Positions 58,117 through 64,000 of a stretch of 64,000 nucleotides of DNA are shown here, piece by piece. The notes below the pieces were generated by a model. That model ran no database searches and was not told the origin of the DNA. It worked only from the letters and a program-made list of their open reading frames with translations. How positions within the stretch are numbered: the first letter of the stretch is position 1; each line of letters begins with the position of its first letter. Both the position numbers and the translations under genes were made by a program. This DNA comes from Streptococcus sp. D7B5 (lineage in GTDB: Bacteria; Bacillota; Bacilli; Lactobacillales; Streptococcaceae). The stretch covers positions 124,001 through 188,000 of the forward strand of contig NZ_CP121467.1 in NCBI RefSeq assembly GCF_029691405.1. Reading direction: 5' to 3'.

Positions 58117-59067
58117 GTGAAAGAAGCAATTAGAACCGCAAAGCTTTCTAAAAGATATGGAACAAAAAATGTTGTCGACAACTTGAATCTTTCAATAAAA
58201 CCTGGTGAAATAGTAGGTTTTTTAGGACTAAATGGTGCAGGGAAAACAACGACGATGAGAATGATGCTAGGATTGATAAAATCTACATCAGGAGAATGTT
58301 ATATCCAAGGAAGAAAGTTAGATCTAAGTAATTTAGAACTTCGAAACGAAATAGGTTATATTATTGAGACGCCTTATTCTTATCCAGACTTAACTGTGAG
58401 AGAAAATTTAGAAATAGTTAGTAAATTAAGAGGGGTTAATAAAGATAATATTGACTGGGTAATTGAGAAATTAAAACTAAAGAAATATGAACATAAACAG
58501 GAGAAGCATCTTTCTTTAGGAAATGTTGCGCGTTTAGGAATTGCAAAAGCGATTATTCATAAACCTAAAATCCTAATTCTTGATGAGCCAACAAATGGCT
58601 TAGATCCTTTTGGAGTTATTGAAGTGAGGGAATTATTAAAGGAATTGGCGAATCATCTAGGTACAACTGTTCTTATTTCCAGTCATAATCTGGAGGAAAT
58701 ATCTAAGATTGCTACGAGAATAGTCATTATACATGAGGGCAGACTTATAAGGGAAGTTGAAAGCAAAGAATTAGAACAGTACTTAGAAAAGAGGTTACTA
58801 GTAACTGGATCTAATAATAAGGCCATGAAAGAAGTATTATCTAACCATGGCTATCATGCAAACATTCAATCAGACAAAGAAAATAATATCAATTTCTTGG
58901 AATTAACTGATAGAAAATCTGTGGAATATCCGGAAAAAATTGCTACATTGCTAGTTAATGCAGGTTATCCACCCAAATCGCTGGCTGTTGAAAAAGAAGA
59001 TTTGGAGCATTATTTTTTAAGAATACTGAATGACTATAATGGAGGTGTTTCGAATGAAAAAGCTTAG
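58117..59067 (+). CDS. ABC exporter ATPase (BcrA/NodI type)
   Basis: 316 residues from GTG 58117 with RBS AGGAGGA. Walker A is LGLNGAGKTTT, the signature is the variant LSLGN, and Walker B is ILILDEPTNGLDP. The C-terminal 100 residues are typical of drug/bacteriocin exporters. It should energise the permease whose gene overlaps its end by 14 bases. The substrate is probably a peptide antibiotic or other drug (inference). Confidence 0.88.
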   Translation: MKEAIRTAKLSKRYGTKNVVDNLNLSIKPGEIVGFLGLNGAGKTTTMRMMLGLIKSTSGECYIQGRKLDLSNLELRNEIGYIIETPYSYPDLTVRENLEIVSKLRGVNKDNIDWVIEKLKLKKYEHKQEKHLSLGNVARLGIAKAIIHKPKILILDEPTNGLDPFGVIEVRELLKELANHLGTTVLISSHNLEEISKIATRIVIIHEGRLIREVESKELEQYLEKRLLVTGSNNKAMKEVLSNHGYHANIQSDKENNINFLELTDRKSVEYPEKIATLLVNAGYPPKSLAVEKEDLEHYFLRILNDYNGGVSNEKA

Positions 59068-59830
59068 TTCCTGTATTTTAATTGAATGGAAAAAGTTAAT
59101 AAAATCAAAACTTTCCATCGTAACTGCTTGTTCTATCTGTTTAGTTCCTTTTATTGTTGGGTTGTTTGCAACTATGATGAAATATTCAGAGAATTTCAAA
59201 AATCTTGGTTTGATTGCTGCAAAAATGGAAATGATGAGGATAACAGACTGGTCGTCGTACTTAATGACCGTATCACAAGTCATTTCTGTTGGGGGATTGC
59301 TCATTTTTGGATTTACAGCATCTTGGGTTTTTGGTAGAGAATATTCTGATAAAACGATGATCGATCTATTAGCGCTTCCGATAAGAAGAGATACAATCGT
59401 ATTATCCAAGTTTATCGTTATCGCTTTGTGGAGCTATATTCTATCAATTTTTGCTCTTTTATTAGGATTATTAGCTGGCAATCTGATTGGACTTGAGGGT
59501 GGGAGCTTAATGGTGATTTTCAAAGGTATACTTACTTTTGTTTTTTGTACTACTCTTACGATCGTACTCTCTACTCCAGTGGCTTTTTTTGCTTGTTTAG
59601 GCCGGGGATATTTGTCTCCATTGGCATTTATTATTTTTACTATTATTTTTTCTCAGCTTGGTTCTGCTCTTAACTTTGGGAAATACATTCCATGGGCGAT
59701 TCCTGCACTTGCAAGTGGTATTGCAGGAAAAGCACTATTGAATTTTGGAAGCATTGTCAGTTTGTTTGGGGTAAGCATTCTAGGTCTTATCGCAACAATA
59801 GCTTGGTGGAGGTATGCTGATTATGATTAA
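59054..59830 (+). CDS. ABC-2 type exporter permease
   Basis: 258 residues from ATG 59054 (MKKLSSCILIEWKKLIKSKL, RBS GGAGG inside the ATPase gene). Six hydrophobic segments; a periplasm-facing loop follows the first. The EWKK...SKL start is typical of BcrB-like permeases for bacitracin or lantibiotics. It forms an exporter with the ATPase encoded upstream. Confidence 0.88.
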   Translation: MKKLSSCILIEWKKLIKSKLSIVTACSICLVPFIVGLFATMMKYSENFKNLGLIAAKMEMMRITDWSSYLMTVSQVISVGGLLIFGFTASWVFGREYSDKTMIDLLALPIRRDTIVLSKFIVIALWSYILSIFALLLGLLAGNLIGLEGGSLMVIFKGILTFVFCTTLTIVLSTPVAFFACLGRGYLSPLAFIIFTIIFSQLGSALNFGKYIPWAIPALASGIAGKALLNFGSIVSLFGVSILGLIATIAWWRYADYD

Positions 59831-59930
59831 AATGAAGTGATGAAAAAGCTAATAACACAAAACTAAGTCTTATTCATTTCCATTCAAAATCCCTCCTCCT
59901 GTTCAGATTGAAAAATAAGAGGGGGTACAT

Positions 59931-60078
59931 TATGACAATCGAAAGTTTTGGACGAGAGGGTATCATATAAGTCCCGTTGGCCTAAATGAAAAGATAGTTT
60001 CTAAATATATAGGCGATTGGGAAAAAATGACCTTGTCTTTGATAAGTTAAGTGTCAAACCGTTCTCAGGTGGTAGTTT
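59931..60078 (+). pseudogene. IS200/IS605-type TnpA remnant
   Basis: The frame YDNRKFWTRGYHISPVGLNE (from 59931) matches the IS200 transposase motif (G)NRxFWxRGYYVxTVGxN. A frame shift follows near 60025, after which EKNDLVFDKLSVKPFSGG continues the family pattern. Both ends and the HUH motif are missing. It is on the plus strand, downstream of the exporter. Confidence 0.6.
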
Positions 60079-60111
60079 TAGAACAAGGTAAAATCTCGTT
60101 ACGGGCATCAG

Positions 60112-60378
60112 TCAAGTGAAGGACAAAATCCAAAAAAGATGCTTGGTCTGAACTTTTTCTAGCAGGGGCCGGATTAAAAAGAGGCTGAGGAGAAAGAGCA
60201 GGAGGATAGGATAGAAATACCAAGGATTACTGACGAATTGGACCCCTTCAGCAATCCTCAAAGGGATGTAAGTGTGGGACAGCAGACTCTGTCCAGATAG
60301 GAAAGGCAAGACAATCGCAGTCATGGTCAGAATTAGAAACTAGCCCAGGTTGAAGATAGTGTTAGAAAATTGCTTCAT
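60112..60378 (-). pseudogene. Small membrane protein gene with a nonsense codon
   Basis: On the minus strand MKQFSNTIFNLG is followed by TAG at codon 13 (60342-60340). The frame then resumes as FLILTMTAIVLPFLSGQSLL and encodes two membrane segments, 88 codons in all. Its ATG overlaps the stop of the ABC ATPase gene (ATGA), so it was the next gene of that operon. A restart at ATG in codon 19 could still give a 70-residue protein. Confidence 0.65.
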
Positions 60379-61169
60379 GAGGACCTGTTCTCCATCTTGA
60401 TGAAATAACGGTCTTCTCCCAGCTCAATCAGCTCGACTGGCTGAGGATAGAAGCGATCCATGACCTCTTTTTGAAGTATGTCTCCTTTAGGACCTTGGGC
60501 AATAATTTCAGCTTCTTTTAGGAGTAGGACATGATCCATAGCAGCAGTGATTTCCTCAACATGGTGGGTGACATAGAGGATAGTTGGAGCGTTCTCCATC
60601 TGTGTAATCTTACCAATCTGATCCAGCAGGCGCTCGCGAGCAAAGAGATCCAGACCGCTGGTCGCTTCATCTAAGATAAGCAGTTCTGGCTTTTCCATGA
60701 GACTGCGCGCAATCAGCAAGAGCTGCTTTTCCCCTTGAGAGAGACTGATGTAGCTCCGGCCAATCAAATCTTGTCCGCCAAGGGAGACCAGCATTTCCCT
60801 AGCTTGATCCAGCTCTGCTTGCCCGTAAGGAGCATAGAGAATACTGCTTTTATACTTACCTGTCAGGACGATTTCTTCGGCAATGAGATGGTTAGGCAGG
60901 CGTTCAGCAATGAAGGAGCCAACTACTCCAATCTTAGTTCGCAGCTGAGGAATATCGCCAGCGCCAAATTCCGTACCCAGAACCGTCACCTTGCCCTTGG
61001 TCTTCCAATGTTCAGCCATAAGCAGGCGCAGGAGAGTAGTCTTTCCAGAACCGTTGAGACCGAGAATGGCCCAATGCTCCCCCTTTTTCACCTGCCAGTT
61101 GAGATCCTTTAAGATGGTTCGGCCTTGTTTAGCCAAGCTTACATTTTCTAGTTTGATAATCTTTTCCAT
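60375..61169 (-). CDS. ABC transporter ATP-binding protein
   Basis: 264 residues. Walker A is GLNGSGKTT, the signature LSQGEKQ and Walker B LLILDEATSGLD, with the H-loop VTHH. It resembles the YlmA/molybdate-like stand-alone ATPases. Its downstream membrane partner carries a nonsense codon, so the transporter may be inactive. A -10 TATAAT is present upstream on the minus strand (61203-61198). Confidence 0.85.
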   Translation of the reverse strand: MEKIIKLENVSLAKQGRTILKDLNWQVKKGEHWAILGLNGSGKTTLLRLLMAEHWKTKGKVTVLGTEFGAGDIPQLRTKIGVVGSFIAERLPNHLIAEEIVLTGKYKSSILYAPYGQAELDQAREMLVSLGGQDLIGRSYISLSQGEKQLLLIARSLMEKPELLILDEATSGLDLFARERLLDQIGKITQMENAPTILYVTHHVEEITAAMDHVLLLKEAEIIAQGPKGDILQKEVMDRFYPQPVELIELGEDRYFIKMENRSS

Positions 61170-61258
61170 TTTTACTCTCTTTCGTTAAATCTCCTTTATT
61201 ATAACAAAATTTAGGAAAAAATAACCGATAGGAGGAGGTAGATGTTTTATAAAAGTAA

Positions 61259-61495
61259 GCTGATGTAGGTCCTTTTGCTAATGATTATCTTTTTTATCTG
61301 GTGTTAGATGAGGTCCATCCTATTACCATCAGGGTGCTCTTGCTCTTATCCAGCAATATCCATGGCATGCTGGGGATGATTGTGGCAATCCCGACTCATT
61401 TTATCCTCAAAGAAATCGCCAAGTTCTTGGTAGATCGCTATGATAATCACAAGGAAACCCAGCAGAAGAAGAAGGAAGAGCTTGGAATCGATTGA
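61259..61495 (+). pseudogene. AI-2E-family transporter, C-terminal fragment
   Basis: From 61259 the frame reads ADVGPFANDYLFYLVLDEVH, then PITIRVLLLLSSNIHGMLGM and AIPTHFILKEIAKFLVDRYD. This is the conserved end of AI-2E/PerM (YdbI-like) transporters. The first three quarters are absent, and stops lie just upstream. A GGAGGAGG and a short ATG frame (61241) precede it but stop after eight codons. Confidence 0.75.
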
Positions 61496-61519
61496 TTCCA
61501 GAGTCTCGATACCAGAAAT

Positions 61520-61546
61520 AAGACGGAAGAAGGGTCTTCCGTCTTA
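61520..61546. terminator. Hairpin at the left edge of the IS
   Basis: The arms AAGACGGAAGA / TCTTCCGTCTT enclose AGGG. It ends exactly at the IS terminal repeat, suggesting insertion next to the terminator of the former AI-2E gene. Confidence 0.7.
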
Positions 61547-63082
61547 GATTGAAGACAAACATTCCAAATGGTGTTTGTCTTTTTCTGTTTGTCAGGCTAA
61601 AATTCCATCTTTTGATAGAATAATGGTCATTTGAACAAAATAAAAAGGCTTGTCCACCCTCATTTTTACTAGTTTTTTGAGATTCAAACACGCTAAAGTA
61701 AGCCCAATCTTATCTTCCATCTTGGACTTGCCTTTCTCTCTTGTATAACGAAGGTTGTGGTATTCTTTGGCAGTCCCAAAGAGTCGCTCAATTGTTTCTT
61801 TGCGCTTCTTATAAAGCTCCTTCATCCCTCTTTGGTGTCGAATCTCTTCACAATATTCAAGGTCGTCTTTCCATACATGTCTTGTGATGACTTTCTGCTG
61901 ATTCTGGCTCTGGGTACAAACGGATAATAGGGGACAGGCGATACATACTTTTGGATCACTCTTATACTCACGATAGCCTGCTCGGGTCGTCGTGCGATAG
62001 GCTAATACTTGGTTCTCTGGACAGAGGTAACAGTCATAGAAGGCATCATAAACAAAATCACCGGGTCTTAAGTTCCCCCTTACTCCCTTAGGGCGGGTAT
62101 AGGGGAAGACAGGGATAATGTTTCGCTGTAATAAATAATGGGCAATAGCTGGGATCTTATAGCCTGAGTCCGCAATAATGTAGCGTGGGGAGAAAGCTTC
62201 TAACTTTGAAAAAAGGGCAGGGAAAGCCTGACTGTCGTGTACATTTCCTGCTTCAACACTATAAGCCAAGGCCCAACCATGCTTATCACACGCTACTTGG
62301 GCAGAATAGGCAAATACTTCCTTGTGTTCCCCCTTGCGGAACCAACCACTCTCAGGATTTGTCCTTGAGATTTTCTTTTCCTTAGCCTCGCTTTCTTTTG
62401 CGGGCTTTAAGGACTTTTTTTCGTGTTTTCTCCTATCTACATCAATCTCAACTTCCAATTGCTCATTCATAAATTTAGCTTGTTGGGCAACCATTTCCTT
62501 ATGATACTTGTGACTGTTAGCTGCAGCTTTGATATGGGTACCATCCACAAATATTTCCGAAGGATCCATTAAACCAGCAAATAAAGCTTGATGGAGTACT
62601 TGTAAAAATATCTCGGTAATCAGTTCTTTATCTTGAAAGCGACGACTGTAATTCTTTCCATATGTGGTAAAATGAGGCACCTTGTCATCCAAGCTTAGTC
62701 CAAGAAACCAACGATAGGCTACGTTTACTTCAATGTCTTTAATGGTTTGGCGCATGGAGCGAATGCCATAAAAGCATTGAATCAAAGGAATTTTGACTAA
62801 CATGACGGGATCGAGACTAGGACGACCATTATCTGGACTATAGGTATCTTCAACTAAGTCATAGATAAAGTCAAAATCAACCTCTGATTCCACTTGGCGA
62901 AGAAAGTGATCTCTTGGGACCAATTCGTCTATCGTATAGAAGCCATATTGGCAGCGATGATAATCTGGTTTTTCTTTGTGAAACATAGTTAGCACCTCAC
63001 AACTTTTCTTACCTCTATGATACAACTTTACAAAAAGAAAAGCCCTTAGAAAAGTGTCTTCTAAGGACTTTGTCTTCAATCT
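61546..63082 (-). mobile_element. IS1182-family insertion sequence, complete
   Basis: About 1.54 kb bounded by the inverted ends AGATTGAAGACAAA (61546-61559) and TTTGTCTTCAATCT (63069-63082). It holds one intact transposase gene on the minus strand. An internal hairpin CCTTAGAA / TTCTAAGG lies at 63043-63065. No clear target duplication was seen. The true ends may extend a few bases. Confidence 0.75.
61592..62986 (-). CDS. IS1182-type transposase
   Basis: 464 residues from the ATG at 62986 (MFHKEKPDYHRCQYGFYTID, RBS GAGGTG). DDE transposase layout: first Asp in FVDGTHIKAA, second in IIADSGYK, last Glu in ETIERLFGTAKE. A cysteine cluster CYLCPEN...CIACPLLSVC lies between. The open frame reads further upstream, but that part covers the IS end. 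No stop or frameshift, so it may still be active. Confidence 0.85.
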   Translation of the reverse strand: MFHKEKPDYHRCQYGFYTIDELVPRDHFLRQVESEVDFDFIYDLVEDTYSPDNGRPSLDPVMLVKIPLIQCFYGIRSMRQTIKDIEVNVAYRWFLGLSLDDKVPHFTTYGKNYSRRFQDKELITEIFLQVLHQALFAGLMDPSEIFVDGTHIKAAANSHKYHKEMVAQQAKFMNEQLEVEIDVDRRKHEKKSLKPAKESEAKEKKISRTNPESGWFRKGEHKEVFAYSAQVACDKHGWALAYSVEAGNVHDSQAFPALFSKLEAFSPRYIIADSGYKIPAIAHYLLQRNIIPVFPYTRPKGVRGNLRPGDFVYDAFYDCYLCPENQVLAYRTTTRAGYREYKSDPKVCIACPLLSVCTQSQNQQKVITRHVWKDDLEYCEEIRHQRGMKELYKKRKETIERLFGTAKEYHNLRYTREKGKSKMEDKIGLTLACLNLKKLVKMRVDKPFYFVQMTIILSKDGILA

Positions 63083-63085
63083 GAA

Positions 63086-63112
63086 AGGAGCCATTTGGCT
63101 CCTTTTTGGTTT
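63086..63112 (-). terminator. Terminator of the FMN-reductase/PAS-like gene
   Basis: The stem AAGGAGCC / GGCTCCTT with loop ATTT; on the minus strand it lies after the gene end at 63114. Confidence 0.75.
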
Positions 63113-63113
63113 C

Positions 63114-64000
63114 TTAGTTGCTTGCACCAGAAGTAGCGTCAGCGTCACCACCGTGGCCTCCAGCATCCCCTGAATCAGAAGCGCCGGAAGTAGCATCGGC
63201 GTCTCCATGACCTCCAGCAGCAGGAGCAAATGGTCCGCTACCACCTACCAAACGTTGACCCGTTTCTTTTAGGTACCAGTCAAGCCATGGTTGGAAGTTA
63301 AAGACGATTTCATTGATACCAGCGTATGATCCATCAGGATAGTACATTGCTTGGTAGTTGTGAGTGTTGATGACACCTGCAGGAGAACCTGGAACGATAG
63401 TACGAACGTATTCTTGGTTTCCGTTGCGAAGTGTTCCGATAACCCACTCTACGTTCTTCATACGTGCTGGTGGAAGAGAACCATGAACAGTCGACATACG
63501 GCTACCTGATTGAGGTGGTACACGTTTAGCAAACATGGTGTCTGGATCTTGGTGAGCGTTGTTGTAGTAGAGGAATTGGTTGTTGTCGTCAGCGTATGTC
63601 AATTCAAATGGCATAGCTTTCAAGAACATATCAATTTGGTTAACTGTCAGGATACCGTGGTCCAATTTGACATAGGTATCACCAGAAACAGCGCCAGTGA
63701 TTGCTGCAACTTTTTCTACCCATTCTGGATCGTCAGGATCAACTTCTGTAATGGTTGTTGCAATTGGTTTTCCACAATCCAAGTCTTCTGGTTCGATTGG
63801 TTTTGGTTTTTTCAATTTCGAAACGACTCCTACGTATTTTACAAAGTTATCTAAGCAAGTTTCAAGGAATTTAACAGTTCCTTCGTTGGTGATGTTTCCA
63901 TTGTTATCAAAAGCTTCTTTAGCTTTACCAAGAAGGAATTCGTTACCTGGAAGCGTGTAGGCATTGACACCTGGAGCGTCAAGGATTTTACGAAGGTGAA
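63114..64000 (-). CDS. NADPH-dependent FMN-reductase-like protein with PAS-like domain, partial
   Basis: The frame is open through the right edge; 295 C-terminal residues are seen. The first visible part (HLRKILDAPGVNAYTLPGNE) matches the end of the flavodoxin-like FMN-reductase fold. From about residue 105 a PAS/DUF438-like domain follows (ITGAVSGDTYVKLDHGILTV, later VINTHNYQAMYYPDG), which may bind haem or a small ligand. The tail repeats GGHG(G)DADATSGAS twice. It was probably an NAD(P)H-dependent flavin oxidoreductase. The N-terminus lies outside the window. Confidence 0.75.
   Translation of the reverse strand, partial: HLRKILDAPGVNAYTLPGNEFLLGKAKEAFDNNGNITNEGTVKFLETCLDNFVKYVGVVSKLKKPKPIEPEDLDCGKPIATTITEVDPDDPEWVEKVAAITGAVSGDTYVKLDHGILTVNQIDMFLKAMPFELTYADDNNQFLYYNNAHQDPDTMFAKRVPPQSGSRMSTVHGSLPPARMKNVEWVIGTLRNGNQEYVRTIVPGSPAGVINTHNYQAMYYPDGSYAGINEIVFNFQPWLDWYLKETGQRLVGGSGPFAPAAGGHGDADATSGASDSGDAGGHGGDADATSGASN
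63117..63230 (-). repeat. Gly/Asp/Ser-rich C-terminal repeats
   Basis: Two copies of GGHG(G)DADATSGAS close the FMN-reductase-like protein, encoded as imperfect 45-50 base repeats. The region is acidic and rich in Gly, Asp, Ala and Ser. Confidence 0.65.

Noticed and set aside
62987-63244. N-terminal extension of the transposase frame
   Set aside because: It crosses the IS terminal repeat and copies the repetitive tail of the neighbouring gene; the ATG at 62986 has a good RBS.

Overview
The window is a low-GC Firmicutes chromosome segment of the Streptococcus mitis group, most probably Streptococcus oralis. The housekeeping genes (prfB-ftsE-ftsX-ptsG, metK, clpE, folD, rodA, gyrB, ezrA, pgdA, glyQS) are of pneumococcus/mitis type. 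The rgg-gtfR pair, with a 1575-residue GH70 glucansucrase, is the arrangement I associate with S. oralis GTFR. Species assignment is inference from gene content; no database search was run.

Layout. 1-3.7 kb: a hairpin-rich repeat at the left edge, then an accessory operon with a three-domain regulator/nucleotidyltransferase/choline-kinase-like fusion, a one-helix membrane peptide and an NCS1-type permease. 3.8-13.5 kb: core genes for a CBS-ACT protein, RF2 with its programmed frameshift, FtsEX, a glucose-type PTS, an EEP-family hydrolase, a DEAD-box helicase and MetK under an SMK-box riboswitch. 13.5-17.3 kb (minus strand): DUF1827, NUDIX, ClpE with a CtsR box, DUF1797. 17.4-21.9 kb: a GlnPQ-type amino-acid transporter, TfoX-like protein, FolD, a Cof-type HAD phosphatase and an uncharacterised gene. 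22-29 kb: a giant LPXTG-anchored GH2 beta-galactosidase (BgaA type) that looks inserted between that gene and nnrD. 29.3-34.7 kb: nnrD, dinG, rodA and a DJ-1/PfpI protein. 35-41 kb: an rgg-gtfR island followed by an ISL3-type transposase remnant. 41.1-47.9 kb: a HAD-like protein, gyrB, ezrA, pgdA and an aldo/keto reductase. 48.2-52.7 kb: a large secreted subtilisin-like protease with a decayed C-terminus. 52.7-56.9 kb: a T-box-controlled operon of a GFA-family gene and glyQS, then a DUF896 gene. 56.9-63.1 kb: a decay-prone accessory region with a MITE-like element, gene remnants, a TetR-controlled ABC exporter, an IS200-like remnant, an ABC ATPase whose partner gene has a nonsense codon, an AI-2E-family fragment and an intact IS1182-type element. 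63.1-64 kb: the C-terminal part of an FMN-reductase/PAS-like protein that runs off the right edge.

The insertions share a theme. The extra genes are mostly surface or carbohydrate functions (beta-galactosidase, glucansucrase, protease) placed between conserved core genes, and gene or IS debris marks several junctions. I saw no CRISPR array, rRNA, tRNA or prophage. The least explained items are the fusion-kinase/NCS1 operon at 0.3-3.7 kb, the orphan gene at 21.0-21.8 kb, and the decayed anchor of the 48-52.7 kb protease.
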